From Microbacterium oleivorans (GTDB lineage: Bacteria > Actinomycetota > Actinomycetes > Actinomycetales > Microbacteriaceae), in the NCBI RefSeq assembly GCF_023715745.1, contig NZ_JAMBOV010000003.1, positions 1 through 64,000 of the forward strand: a stretch of 64,000 nt of DNA, in the 5' to 3' direction. Shown piece by piece: positions 1 through 8,707 of this stretch (positions are counted from its first letter, which is position 1; each line of letters starts with the position of its first letter). Below the pieces are notes generated by a model. That model was given only the letters and a program-made list of their open reading frames with translations. It ran no database searches and was not told the origin of the DNA. The position numbers were made by a program, and so were the translations under genes.

Positions 1-5
1 ATAGT

Positions 6-122
6 GTTTCGGCGGCCATAGCGTGAGGGAAACGCCCGGTCACATTCCGAACCCGGAAGCTAAGCCTCACAGCGCCGATGGTACTGCAGGGGGGACCCTG
101 TGGGAGAGTAGGACACCGCCGG
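6..122 (+). rRNA. rrf: 5S ribosomal RNA
   Basis: About 117 nt with the actinobacterial 5S layout. A 5' segment with TTCGGCGG (8-15) pairs with CCGCCGGA near 117-124, closing helix I. The interior has the conserved CCGAACCCGGAAGCTAAG stretch (about 48-65) and the GGGAGAGTAGG block near the 3' end. It is the last gene of an rRNA operon whose 16S and 23S lie upstream of the window, and it is followed directly by a strong hairpin. Exact ends are uncertain by a few bases. Confidence 0.95.
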
Positions 123-133
123 ACTTCTTTCGT

Positions 134-165
134 GAAATGGCCACCCAGAGTTGGGTGGCCATTTC
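134..165 (+). terminator. rRNA operon terminator hairpin
   Basis: A perfect 14-bp stem (134-147 with 152-165) closes on the 4-nt loop GAGT, 12 nt after the 5S gene. It has only a weak T-rich tail (TCTCGTT). The position fits transcription termination of the rRNA operon. Confidence 0.85.
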
Positions 166-196
166 TCGTTAACGCGCACGTGGGAGGACAGAGAAG

Positions 197-1636
197 ATGA
201 CGGACGAAGAGCGCCCTGGACGATCGGGCGGTAAGCGCAAGTTCACGCCTGCCTCCTCGCGATCGCGAGACGAGCGGCCGCGGCGCAGCGGCGGTGAGTC
301 GACCGATCGTGATCGTCGCACATTCGGGCACCGTGATGGTGAGCGACGACCTGGAGCTCAGCGCGACGGGGAGCGTCGTCCGTACGAGAAGCGTGATGGT
401 GAGCGTTCGTCGTATCCGAAGCGAGATGGTGAGCGTTCGTCGTATCCGAAGCGTGACGGTGAGCGTCGTCCGTACCCGAAGCGTGATGGTGAGCGTTCGT
501 CGTATCCGAAGCGTGATGGTGAGCGTTCTTCGTACCCGAAGCGAGATGGTGAGCGTTCGTCGTACTCGAAGCGAGATGGCGAGCGTCGTCCGTACGAGAA
601 GCGTGACGGGGAGCGTTCGTCGTATCCCAAGCGAGATGGCGAGCGTCGTCCGTACGAGAAGCGTGACGGGGAGCGTTCGTCCTACCCGAAGCGTGACGGG
701 GAGCGTCGTCCGTACGAGAAGCGTGACGGTGAGCGTCGCCCCTACGAGAAGCGTGACGGTGAGCGCCCCTCGTACCCGAAGCGTGACGGGGAGCGTCGCC
801 CCTACGAGAAGCGCGACGGTGAGCGTCGCAACTCCCGACCGCCTCAGGGTTCCGATCGACGAAGCGTTCCGGCTGGACCCGTCGTGCCGGACGAGATCAG
901 CGCCCGGGATCTGAACGGCGCTGCCCGCAACGAGTTGAAGACACTCAGCAAAGACAATGCCGAACAGGTCGCCCGGCACCTCGCGATGGCCGCGCGGCTG
1001 ATCGACGAAGATCCGGCGCTCGCGCACGAACACGCACTCGCGGCATCCCGCAGCGCAGGCCGCATCGCCGTCGTCCGCGAGACTGTTGCGATCACGGCTT
1101 ACGCCGTGGGTGACTTCGCTCTCGCGCTGCGAGAGCTGCGGACGTTCCGTCGAATCTCGGGGCGCGACGATCAGATCGCGCTCATGGTCGACAGCGAGCG
1201 CGGCGTGGGACGGCCCGATCGCGCGCTCGAAGTCGGTCGTGCCGTCGATCGCTCCAGCCTGCCGACCGATGTCCGCGTCGAACTCGCCATCGCCATGTCG
1301 GGTGCGCGTCTCGACCTGGGCGAGACCGAGCGGGCGCTGCAGGAACTCGACATCCCGGAACTCGACCCCGACACGGCGTACCCGTGGAGCCCGGGGCTGT
1401 TCGCGGCCAGGTCAGCCGTGCTCGAAGAGCTCGGTCGGACCGACGAGGCGGCGCAGTGGCAGCACCGTGCAGACGTGGCCGCCGCAGCGCTCGGCGAGAT
1501 CGATGCCGATGCTGAGACCATCGAGGTCGATGAGATCGACGAGATCGAGATCGACGATCCCGCGGACGACGGGACTGCCGACAGCACCGACGACGAGGAA
1601 TCCGTGCCGGAGGACGGCGCGGAGGAGCGCGCCTGA
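197..1636 (+). CDS. Decapeptide-repeat protein with C-terminal TPR-like domain
   Basis: A 479-aa protein of unknown role. Residues 1-45 are basic and Ser/Arg rich. Residues 46-210 hold 17 head-to-tail copies of a 10-residue unit RDGER-[SS or RP]-Y-[PE]-K, strongly charged and probably disordered. Residues about 235-430 are alpha-helical with TPR-like spacing (for example the ALRELRTF and ERALQEL helices), and the tail after 440 is acidic. The start follows GGGAGGA with good spacing. Its stop overlaps the next ATG (TGATG), so it is translationally coupled to the HAD phosphatase. The position matches the TPR-like Rv1691 gene of mycobacteria, which as I recall lacks the repeat extension. The basic repeat directly after an rRNA operon would suit an RNA-associated role, but that is only inference. 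Confidence 0.85.
   Translation: MTDEERPGRSGGKRKFTPASSRSRDERPRRSGGESTDRDRRTFGHRDGERRPGAQRDGERRPYEKRDGERSSYPKRDGERSSYPKRDGERRPYPKRDGERSSYPKRDGERSSYPKRDGERSSYSKRDGERRPYEKRDGERSSYPKRDGERRPYEKRDGERSSYPKRDGERRPYEKRDGERRPYEKRDGERPSYPKRDGERRPYEKRDGERRNSRPPQGSDRRSVPAGPVVPDEISARDLNGAARNELKTLSKDNAEQVARHLAMAARLIDEDPALAHEHALAASRSAGRIAVVRETVAITAYAVGDFALALRELRTFRRISGRDDQIALMVDSERGVGRPDRALEVGRAVDRSSLPTDVRVELAIAMSGARLDLGETERALQELDIPELDPDTAYPWSPGLFAARSAVLEELGRTDEAAQWQHRADVAAAALGEIDADAETIEVDEIDEIEIDDPADDGTADSTDDEESVPEDGAEERA
332..826 (+). repeat. 30-bp in-frame tandem repeat, about 17 units
   Basis: The DNA encoding the RDGER decapeptides is a near-perfect 30-bp tandem array, typical unit core GGTGAGCGT plus TCGTCGTA or CGTCCGTA and ending in AAGCG. 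Two main unit types alternate irregularly (RDGERSSYPK and RDGERRPYEK). Silent differences are few, which suggests recent expansion by slippage or unequal crossing-over. Because 30 is divisible by 3, gain or loss of units keeps the frame. Confidence 0.95.
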
Positions 1637-2667
1637 TGGGACTGTTCTCCCGATCCCGGCCCACTCCGCTCGAGGGCGTGGACCTGATCCTCGCCGACCT
1701 GGACGGAGTCGTCTACGCAGGGAACGGCCCCATCCCCCATGCGGTCGACAGCCTGACTCGTGCGGCAGAGGAGCGGGCGCTCGGGTACATCACGAACAAC
1801 GCATCGCGACGCGACAGCGTTGTCGCCGCGCACCTCACAGAGCTGGGACTGCCGACGCAGCCGCAGGAGGTCGTCACGAGCCCTCAAGCGGCGGTCCGCT
1901 TGTTGCGCGACACGATCCCCGGGGGAGCGACGGTGCTCGTCGTCGGCGGGGATGGACTCGTCTTCGAACTCGAGAAGGCGGGCTACGTCGTCACCCGCAG
2001 CGCGGACGACCAGCCTGCAGCCGTCGTGCAGGGTTTCGCCCCGGAGGTCGGCTGGGCTCAGCTCGCCGAAGCCGCCTACGCGCTGGCCCTTCCCGAAGAC
2101 GAGGGCGGCATCCCCTGGATCGCGACGAACACGGACTGGACCATCCCGCAGGCGCGCGGCATCGCACCCGGGAACGGCACGCTCGTGTCGGCTGTCCACA
2201 CTGCCGTCGGCCGCCTCGCGACCGTCGCCGGCAAACCTGAGCGGCCGATCTTCGATGAGGCGGTCGCGCGGTTCGGGGCGCGGCATCCGCTCTTCATCGG
2301 CGATCGGCTCGACACCGATATCGCCGGTGCGCAGGCCGCGGGGATCGACTCCGTCCTTGTGCTCACCGGAATCGACCGGCCCAAGCACGTGCTCGCTGCA
2401 CCGACCGTCTCACGGCCGACATACATCCTCGGCGACCTGCGAGAACTGCACGAGCCCTACCCCGAGACGATCGTCAAGGGCGACGTGACGACCGTCGGCG
2501 GGGCCTCGGTCCGCATCGACGGCCCCGACGTCCGCATCCTCTCCGCAGGGGATCGTCCCATCGACCTCGTCCGTGCGGGTGCGGCCGCCATCTGGAGCAC
2601 GGGTCGCGCGATCTACGGGTTCCGCGTGCCGGAGCAGCTCTACGCGGACCCGTTCCACCGACGCTGA
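1636..2667 (+). CDS. HAD-IIA family sugar-phosphatase-like hydrolase (NagD type)
   Basis: A 343-aa HAD phosphatase. Motif I is DLDGVVY (residues 21-27, nucleophile Asp21 and Asp23). The threonine/serine motif region is NNASRR, and the C-terminal Mg-binding motif is GDRLDTDIAGA. The large C2-type cap between motifs I and III places it with NagD, PNPPase and glycerol-3-phosphate phosphatase relatives, including mycobacterial Rv1692, which is described as a glycerol-3-phosphate phosphatase. Residues beyond about 260 form an extra tail. The start overlaps the stop of the repeat protein by one base. The physiological substrate cannot be read from sequence. Confidence 0.88.
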   Translation: MGLFSRSRPTPLEGVDLILADLDGVVYAGNGPIPHAVDSLTRAAEERALGYITNNASRRDSVVAAHLTELGLPTQPQEVVTSPQAAVRLLRDTIPGGATVLVVGGDGLVFELEKAGYVVTRSADDQPAAVVQGFAPEVGWAQLAEAAYALALPEDEGGIPWIATNTDWTIPQARGIAPGNGTLVSAVHTAVGRLATVAGKPERPIFDEAVARFGARHPLFIGDRLDTDIAGAQAAGIDSVLVLTGIDRPKHVLAAPTVSRPTYILGDLRELHEPYPETIVKGDVTTVGGASVRIDGPDVRILSAGDRPIDLVRAGAAAIWSTGRAIYGFRVPEQLYADPFHRR

Positions 2668-2699
2668 GCGCGCCCGCCCGCGGCGTCCCTCGCGACGCG

Positions 2700-2705
2700 T
2701 AGGGT
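2700..2705 (+). promoter_or_regulatory. -10 hexamer TAGGGT, leaderless start
   Basis: TAGGGT lies 7 nt before the ATG at 2713, so the transcript would begin at or next to the start codon. It opens the tlyA-nadK-recN unit. Confidence 0.5.
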
Positions 2706-2712
2706 GGGATCC

Positions 2713-2877
2713 ATGTCGATGGATGCCGCCGAGGGTGAGGCCCGCCGCGAAGACCTGCTCTCGACGCTCGAGGTGATCGAGGACCAGCCGCTCGCCGAGC
2801 GCGCCGCCGCCTACGCGCTGCTGCACGACGAGCTGGCCAAGCGCCTCGAGTCGGGCCCGCGCGACGCCAACGCATGA
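2713..2877 (+). CDS. Conserved small protein (54 aa) upstream of tlyA
   Basis: A 54-aa protein beginning MSMDAAEGEARREDLL and predicted to be almost entirely helical and acidic, with the segment LAERAAAYALLHDELAKRLE as an amphipathic helix. Its last bases overlap the tlyA start (ATGA), typical of translational coupling. A small hypothetical gene sits in the same slot in mycobacteria (Rv1693, from memory), which argues that it is real despite its size. No catalytic motif is visible and the function is unknown. A second in-frame ATG at 2719 is an alternative start, but the -10 hexamer 7 nt upstream favours 2713. Confidence 0.8.
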   Translation: MSMDAAEGEARREDLLSTLEVIEDQPLAERAAAYALLHDELAKRLESGPRDANA

Positions 2878-3680
2878 CGACACGTCTCGACGCGGCCGTC
2901 GCGGCGCGCGGACTCGCACGCTCGCGCACGCACGCGGCCCAGCTCATCGACGCCGGACTCGTGAGCGTCGACGGGCACCCCGCCGTGAAGGCATCCGCGA
3001 AAGTCGGTGACGATCAGGTCATCGAGGTCGCGGCATCCGATCACTACGTCAGCCGGGCAGCGCACAAGCTCATCGCTGCGCTCGACGCCTTCGGGGTCGA
3101 TCCGCAGGGGCGCGTCGCGGTGGACATGGGAGCCTCGACCGGCGGCTTCACGCAGGTTCTCATCGAGCGGGGAGCGGCGCGCGTGCTCGCCGTCGACGTC
3201 GGTCACGGGCAGCTCGCCGCTCAGATCGCAGAGCTCCCGAAGGTCGTCTCCGTCGAAGGCTTCAACGTCCGTCACATGACGGCGGCGTCACTGGCCGACG
3301 CCTCCCGTGTCGCCGACACCCCGTCGGTGATCACCGGCGACCTCTCCTTCATCTCGCTCACGCACGTCCTTCCCGCGGCGGCCGCGGTCTGCGCTCGGGA
3401 CGCCGACCTGGTGCTGCTGGTGAAGCCGCAGTTCGAGGTCGGGCGCACCGGGGTCCGCGAAGGTCTCGTGACGGATGCCGGGCGCCGAGCCGACGCCGTC
3501 GCGACCGTCCTCTGGGCGGCGTGGGACGCGGGGCTCGGCACGCACGGCGTCATCGCGTCGCCGATTGCGGGAACACACGGCAACCGGGAGTTCCTCATCC
3601 ACCTGCGTCCCGGGACGAGCGACGACGTGAATCCGACACAATGGTTGGACACCGTGAACCGACTGGCGGGAGCCGCATGA
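2874..3680 (+). CDS. tlyA: rRNA 2'-O-methyltransferase TlyA
   Basis: A 268-aa TlyA family protein. An N-terminal S4 RNA-binding domain (about 1-60, TRLDAAVAARGLARSRTHA) is followed by an FtsJ/RrmJ-like Rossmann methyltransferase. The SAM-binding loop is VDMGASTGGFTQVL and the acidic strand end is VLAVDVGHGQL. TlyA proteins methylate cytidine 2'-hydroxyls in 16S and 23S rRNA, which sensitises ribosomes to capreomycin and viomycin. The gene overlaps the 54-aa gene by 4 bp and nadK by 4 bp, in an operon also carrying recN. This order is conserved across Actinobacteria. Confidence 0.95.
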   Translation: MTTRLDAAVAARGLARSRTHAAQLIDAGLVSVDGHPAVKASAKVGDDQVIEVAASDHYVSRAAHKLIAALDAFGVDPQGRVAVDMGASTGGFTQVLIERGAARVLAVDVGHGQLAAQIAELPKVVSVEGFNVRHMTAASLADASRVADTPSVITGDLSFISLTHVLPAAAAVCARDADLVLLVKPQFEVGRTGVREGLVTDAGRRADAVATVLWAAWDAGLGTHGVIASPIAGTHGNREFLIHLRPGTSDDVNPTQWLDTVNRLAGAA

Positions 3681-4597
3681 CCGACGCGACGCGCAACATC
3701 CTCGTGGTGGCGCACGCGCTGCGCGAGAACACCGTCGAGGGGGCACGGCGCGTCGTCGCGGCGGTTCATGCAGCTGGTCTGCAGCCCGTCGTGCCCGGAG
3801 ACGATCCGGAGCTGGCAGCGGTGCTGGGCGACCTCGACACCGCGATCCTCGGCGAGGACGGGGTCGACGTGGCGGACATCGAGGTCGCCATCGTCCTCGG
3901 CGGCGACGGCACGATCCTGCGCGCGGCCGAGCTGGTGCGAGCGGCATCCGTCCCGATCCTCGGGGTGAACATGGGCCATGTGGGCTTCCTCGCCGAGATC
4001 GAGGCCGATGACATCGACGAGGCCATCGGCCGCGCCCTCGCGCGGGACTACGAGATCCACGAGCGGATGACGCTGTCGGTCGAGGTCCGAGACGCCCACG
4101 ACGAGGTCGTGTACCGGACGTGGGCCCTCAACGAGGCGACCGTCGAGAAGGCGTCCCGTGAGCGGATGCTCGAGGTGATGATCGAGATCGACGGTCGTCC
4201 GCTGTCGTCGTTCGGCTGCGACGGTGTCGTCGTCGCGACGCCCACCGGGTCGACCGCCTACAACTTCTCCGCCGGCGGACCGGTCGTATGGCCGTCGGTG
4301 CAGGCGCTGTGCCTCGTGCCGTTGTCGGCCCATGCCCTGTTCGCCCGTCCCGTCGTCCTGGGGCCCGAGACGTCGGTCTCGATCGACGTTCTGGAACGCA
4401 ACCAGGGGCGCGCGGTGCTGTGGAGCGACGGTCGCCGATCGCACGACCTCCCGCCGGGCGCCCGCGTCGTCGTGCGGCGGTCGACCCGGCCGGTCCGCCT
4501 CGCACGGCTGCATCCGTCCGTCTTCACCGACCGGCTCGTCCGCAAGTTCCAGCTGCCCGTCGCGGGGTGGCGGGGCGCCACGGAGGCCACACCGTGA
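3677..4597 (+). CDS. nadK: NAD kinase
   Basis: A 306-aa ATP-NAD kinase making NADP+. The diagnostic GGDGT motif is at residues 75-79, and the second conserved block is PTGSTAYNFSAGGP. The family's small N-terminal alpha/beta domain and C-terminal all-beta domain are both present, and the length is normal. The ATG overlaps the tlyA stop (ATGA). The open frame extends further upstream, but that part lies within tlyA and has no family similarity, so the overlapped ATG is chosen. Confidence 0.95.
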   Translation: MTDATRNILVVAHALRENTVEGARRVVAAVHAAGLQPVVPGDDPELAAVLGDLDTAILGEDGVDVADIEVAIVLGGDGTILRAAELVRAASVPILGVNMGHVGFLAEIEADDIDEAIGRALARDYEIHERMTLSVEVRDAHDEVVYRTWALNEATVEKASRERMLEVMIEIDGRPLSSFGCDGVVVATPTGSTAYNFSAGGPVVWPSVQALCLVPLSAHALFARPVVLGPETSVSIDVLERNQGRAVLWSDGRRSHDLPPGARVVVRRSTRPVRLARLHPSVFTDRLVRKFQLPVAGWRGATEATP

Positions 4598-6288
4598 TCG
4601 AGCAGATCCGCCTCCGCGACCTCGGGGTCATCGCGGGTGCGACCCTGCCGATCGGTCCGGGCTTCACCGCCATCACGGGCGAGACCGGCGCGGGAAAGAC
4701 CATGGTCGTGACCGGCCTCGGCCTGCTCCTCGGTCAGCGCGCCGACTCCGGCGCGGTGCGAGCGGGCGCCGAGCAGGCCGCCGTCGACGGTGTGTGGATC
4801 GTCCCGGAGAACGGTCCCGTCGTCGAACGGGTGCGGGATGCCGGGGGCGACGTCGAACCCCTCGGTGACGGGCGTGCGGAGCTCTACCTCGGTCGCACCC
4901 TGTCGAGCGAGGGACGGAGCCGGGCGACCGTCGGCGGCCGCACCGCTCCGGCGGGAGTGCTGGCGGACCTCGCGGATCAGCTCGTAGTCGTCCACGGCCA
5001 GTCCGATCAGTTGCGGCTCACCTCCGCCGCTGCGCAGCGGGAGGCGCTCGACCGGTTCGGCGGCGTTCCCGTCGCCGAGGCGCTGGAGCGCTACCGCGCA
5101 GCGTGGGACGCGTGGCGCACCGCAGCAGCCGAGCTCGAGACGCTGACGACCGAACAGGACGCCCGCGCCCGCGAGGCAGCGGAGCTGCGCGCGGCCATCG
5201 CGGACATCGAGGCGGTCGACCCGCAGCCGGGGGAGGACGCGGACCTCGCGCAGCGTGCCGACCGGCTCGCCAACGCGGAGGAGCTGCGCTTGGCCGCGGC
5301 GACTGCGCACGCCGCGCTGTCGAACGAGGACGACCTCCCCGACGTGCAGGCGCTGCTCGCCGAGGCGCGTCGCGCGCTCGAACGCGCTGGCGGCTCGGAT
5401 GAGGCGCTGCGCCGACACGCCGCAGTGATCGAGGAGCTCGGGTACCGCGTCGCCGACGTCGCCGGCGAACTGAGCGGCTACCTCGCCGACCTGGACGAGG
5501 GCGGGCCCCACGAGCTCGCGGCCGTCGAAGAGCGTCGGGCCGCCGTCAATGGCCTCATCCGCGCGCACGGGTCCCTCGACGCTGCCCTCGAGCTGCTGGC
5601 CTCCGGCTCCGCACGACTCGTCGAACTCGACGACGACGGGGACCGTATCGAGCGACTCACGGCCGAGCGCGACCGGTTGCGCGATGAGGTCGAGGCGCGG
5701 GCGGCGGGGCTGACTGATGCGCGGCGCGCGGCGGCATCCCGCCTCGGGGAATCGGTCACCGCCGAACTGCGTCATCTCGCGCTTCCCGACGCGACGGTGA
5801 CGGTGGCCGTGGAGCCGGGGCCGGAGGCGTCCCACGGTCGCGATGTCGTCACGATCCAGCTCGCACCCCACCCGGGCGCGTCGCCCCGTCCTGTCGCCCG
5901 AGGCGCGTCTGGGGGTGAGCTCAGCCGCGTCATGCTGGCGATCGAGGTCGTGATCGCCGCGACCGATCCCGTTCCGACCTTCGTATTCGACGAGGTGGAT
6001 GCCGGTATCGGCGGGGCCGCGGCGATCGAGGTCGGCCGGCGGCTCGCGAAGCTCGCGGAGACCAGCCAGGTGATCGCGGTCACCCACCTCGCCCAGGTCG
6101 CGGCGTTCGCGGGCAACCACCTGTCCGTCGTCAAGGCCAGCGACGGATCGGTGACCGCGTCGAGCGTGCGGCACCTCGAGGGCGAGGAGCGTGCAGCCGA
6201 GATGGCGCGGCTGCTGTCGGGCATGTCCGACTCGGACGCAGCCCTGGATCACGCCCGCGAACTGCTGGCGCTCGGGCGCGCCCGCTGA
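4594..6288 (+). CDS. recN: DNA repair protein RecN
   Basis: A 564-aa SMC-like ATPase involved in double-strand-break repair. Walker A is GETGAGKT at residues 29-36 near the N-terminus. The central part is a long Ala/Glu/Arg-rich coiled coil. The C-terminus carries the ABC signature SGGELSRVMLA and Walker B FVFDEVDAGIGG. The start is the GTG overlapping the nadK stop; the following VIEQIRLRDLGVI is a normal RecN N-terminus. It is the last gene of the tlyA unit. Confidence 0.96.
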   Translation: MIEQIRLRDLGVIAGATLPIGPGFTAITGETGAGKTMVVTGLGLLLGQRADSGAVRAGAEQAAVDGVWIVPENGPVVERVRDAGGDVEPLGDGRAELYLGRTLSSEGRSRATVGGRTAPAGVLADLADQLVVVHGQSDQLRLTSAAAQREALDRFGGVPVAEALERYRAAWDAWRTAAAELETLTTEQDARAREAAELRAAIADIEAVDPQPGEDADLAQRADRLANAEELRLAAATAHAALSNEDDLPDVQALLAEARRALERAGGSDEALRRHAAVIEELGYRVADVAGELSGYLADLDEGGPHELAAVEERRAAVNGLIRAHGSLDAALELLASGSARLVELDDDGDRIERLTAERDRLRDEVEARAAGLTDARRAAASRLGESVTAELRHLALPDATVTVAVEPGPEASHGRDVVTIQLAPHPGASPRPVARGASGGELSRVMLAIEVVIAATDPVPTFVFDEVDAGIGGAAAIEVGRRLAKLAETSQVIAVTHLAQVAAFAGNHLSVVKASDGSVTASSVRHLEGEERAAEMARLLSGMSDSDAALDHARELLALGRAR

Positions 6289-6332
6289 ACGACACCCGGG
6301 CGGTCACCGGGCTGGGCGGTCGGCGGGGCTGA

Positions 6333-6338
6333 TAGAGT
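6333..6338 (+). promoter_or_regulatory. -10 hexamer TAGAGT before pyrG
   Basis: TAGAGT lies 8 nt before the GTG of pyrG in the only gap between recN and pyrG. No Shine-Dalgarno intervenes, which fits a leaderless or nearly leaderless transcript. Confidence 0.45.
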
Positions 6339-6346
6339 GAAAGCCC

Positions 6347-8047
6347 GTGACGGACTCTTCGGGCGCGGGACGCAAAAACAACGACATCACCAAGCACATC
6401 TTCGTGACGGGTGGTGTCGTTTCGTCTCTCGGCAAGGGTCTGACCGCCGCCAGCCTCGGCAATCTGCTCACCGCGCGCGGCCTGCGCGTCGTCATGCAGA
6501 AGCTCGACCCGTACCTGAACGTCGACCCGGGGACGATGAACCCGTTCCAGCACGGCGAGGTCTTCGTCACCGACGACGGCGCCGAGACCGACCTCGACAT
6601 CGGCCACTACGAGCGCTTTCTCGACATCGAGCTGAGCCAGGCCGCGAACGTGACCACGGGTCAGATCTACTCCGAGGTCATCGCGAAGGAGCGTCGCGGC
6701 GAGTACCTCGGCGACACCGTCCAGGTCATCCCGCACATCTCCGACGAGATCAAGCGCAGGATGCGGCTGCAGGCCACCGAGGAGCCCCGTCCCGACGTCA
6801 TCATCACCGAGGTGGGCGGCACCGTCGGCGACATCGAGTCGCAGCCGTTCATCGAGTCTGCTCGGCAGATCCGCCACGAGCTCGGCCGCGACAACGTCTT
6901 CTTCGTGCACGTGTCGCTCGTGCCGTTCATGGGCGCCTCGGGCGAGCAGAAGACCAAGCCCACGCAGCACTCGGTCGCGATGCTGCGCTCCATCGGCATC
7001 CAGCCCGACGCTCTCGTCCTGCGCAGCGACCGGCCCGTCACCGAGTCCAACAAGCGCAAGATCGCGCTCATGTGCGACGTCGACGAGGACGCGGTCATCA
7101 ACACCGTCGACTTGCCGAGCATCTACGACATCCCCTCCACGCTCAGCGATCAGGGCCTCGACGCCTACATCGTCCGCCGCCTGGGGCTGGACGCTAAGGC
7201 CGGCGACATCGATTGGACCCGCTGGAACAAGGTCCTCAACGCCGTGCACAACCCGAAGCACGAGGTCACGGTGGGTCTCGTCGGCAAGTACATCGACCTC
7301 CCCGACGCCTACCTCTCGGTCACGGAAGCCCTCAAGGCCGGCGGCTTCGCGCAGGAGACGAAGGTCCAGATCACCTGGATCCCCTCGGACCTGTGCGAGA
7401 CGCCGGAGGGTGCCGCGAAGGCGCTGTCGGCCGTGGACGGCATCGTGATCCCCGGCGGCTTCGGCATCCGCGGCATCGAGGGCAAGCTCGGCGCGCTCAA
7501 GTTCGCCCGCGAGCAGGGGCTGCCGACGCTCGGCATCTGCCTCGGTCTGCAGTGCATGGTGATCGAGTACGCGCGCCACGTCGCGGGCATCGAGCACGCG
7601 TCCTCGAGCGAGTTCGACCCCGAGACCCCGCACCCGGTCATCGCCACGATGGCCGAGCAGGTCGACATCCTCGACAGGGGCGACATGGGCGGGACGATGC
7701 GTCTCGGTCTGTACGAGGCGGCGCTGGCCGAAGGCTCGCTCGCCGCCGAGCTGTACGGCTCCGACCGTGCGACCGAGCGTCACCGCCACCGCTACGAGGT
7801 CAACAACTCCTACCGCCAGCAGATCGCCGACGCGGGTCTCGTGTTCTCGGGCCTGAACCCCGACCTCGACCTCGTCGAATACGTGGAGCTGCCGCGCGAC
7901 GTCCACCCGTACTACATCGCCACGCAGGCGCACCCCGAGCTGCGGTCGCGTCCGACCGAGGCGAACCCGCTCTTCCGAGGCCTCATCGCCGCCGCGCTCG
8001 ATCGCCACCGTGCGAGCGAACTGTTCGACGTCGAGAACGAGGACTGA
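6347..8047 (+). CDS. pyrG: CTP synthase
   Basis: A 566-aa glutamine-hydrolysing CTP synthase converting UTP to CTP, of normal length. The N-terminal synthetase domain starts [17 protein letters not shown] and includes the P-loop-like region. The C-terminal class I glutamine amidotransferase domain has the nucleophile in GICLGLQC and the late His-Pro-Glu of QAHPE. The start is GTG. It heads a short run with the Nudix and xerD genes, as in other Actinobacteria. Confidence 0.97.
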   Translation: MTDSSGAGRKNNDITKHIFVTGGVVSSLGKGLTAASLGNLLTARGLRVVMQKLDPYLNVDPGTMNPFQHGEVFVTDDGAETDLDIGHYERFLDIELSQAANVTTGQIYSEVIAKERRGEYLGDTVQVIPHISDEIKRRMRLQATEEPRPDVIITEVGGTVGDIESQPFIESARQIRHELGRDNVFFVHVSLVPFMGASGEQKTKPTQHSVAMLRSIGIQPDALVLRSDRPVTESNKRKIALMCDVDEDAVINTVDLPSIYDIPSTLSDQGLDAYIVRRLGLDAKAGDIDWTRWNKVLNAVHNPKHEVTVGLVGKYIDLPDAYLSVTEALKAGGFAQETKVQITWIPSDLCETPEGAAKALSAVDGIVIPGGFGIRGIEGKLGALKFAREQGLPTLGICLGLQCMVIEYARHVAGIEHASSSEFDPETPHPVIATMAEQVDILDRGDMGGTMRLGLYEAALAEGSLAAELYGSDRATERHRHRYEVNNSYRQQIADAGLVFSGLNPDLDLVEYVELPRDVHPYYIATQAHPELRSRPTEANPLFRGLIAAALDRHRASELFDVENED

Positions 8048-8050
8048 GCG

Positions 8051-8701
8051 ATGACGGATGCCGCTCCGCTGCAGGACGAGGCCGTCGCCGTCGACGTCAC
8101 ACGCAGTGACACGGTCTACGAGGGCCGGGTCTGGAATCTGCGCCGGGACGAGTTCACCTATGGGGACGGGTCGATCGTGCGGGAGTACGTCGACCACACC
8201 GGTGCGGTGGCGATCCTCGCGCTCGACGACGACGGGCGGGTGCTCGTCATCCGGCAGTACCGGCATCCGGTCGGCTTCCGCGACTGGGAGATCCCGGCCG
8301 GTCTGCTCGACGTCCCGGGGGAGGACCCGCTCGCGGCGGCCCAGCGCGAGCTCGCCGAGGAGGCGGACCTGACCGCCGAGCGCTGGCACGTCCTGTCGGA
8401 CTTCTTCACGAGCCCCGGCGGGAGCGATGAGGCGATCCGGATCTACCTCGCGCGAGGCCTCGCCGACGCGCCCGAGGTGTTCGCCCGCACGGACGAGGAG
8501 GCCGACATCGAGGTGCGCTGGGTGCCCCTCGACGACGTCGTGGACGCCGTCCTCGCCCGCTCGCTGCAGAACCCGTCGCTCGTGGTCGCCGCCCTCGCCG
8601 CCGCCGCGGGCCGCGCCCGCGACTGGTCGACGCTCGGTGAGCCGGATGCGCCGTGGCCGGGGCGATCGCGCCCCGTGGGCGCGGACCGACCGCAGGCCTG
8701 A
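8051..8701 (+). CDS. ADP-ribose pyrophosphatase-type Nudix hydrolase
   Basis: A 216-aa Nudix protein. The Nudix box is GLLDVPGEDPLAAAQRELAEE, fitting GX5EX7REUXEE. The preceding RQYRHPVGFRDWEIPAG block and the all-beta N-terminal segment are typical of ADP-ribose pyrophosphatases (NudF type), which hydrolyse ADP-ribose to AMP and ribose 5-phosphate. The gene is 3 bp after pyrG and 6 bp before xerD, so it is probably co-transcribed. The substrate is inferred from family resemblance only. Confidence 0.88.
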   Translation: MTDAAPLQDEAVAVDVTRSDTVYEGRVWNLRRDEFTYGDGSIVREYVDHTGAVAILALDDDGRVLVIRQYRHPVGFRDWEIPAGLLDVPGEDPLAAAQRELAEEADLTAERWHVLSDFFTSPGGSDEAIRIYLARGLADAPEVFARTDEEADIEVRWVPLDDVVDAVLARSLQNPSLVVAALAAAAGRARDWSTLGEPDAPWPGRSRPVGADRPQA

Positions 8702-8707
8702 GAACCC

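Noticed and set aside
358..630. Open frames in all readings over the 30-bp repeat, including the minus strand
   Set aside because: A repeat unit divisible by 3 without stops is open in several frames automatically; only the frame with the conserved C-terminal domain is credible.
332..826. Tandem array considered as CRISPR
   Set aside because: No unique spacers; units abut and encode a decapeptide.
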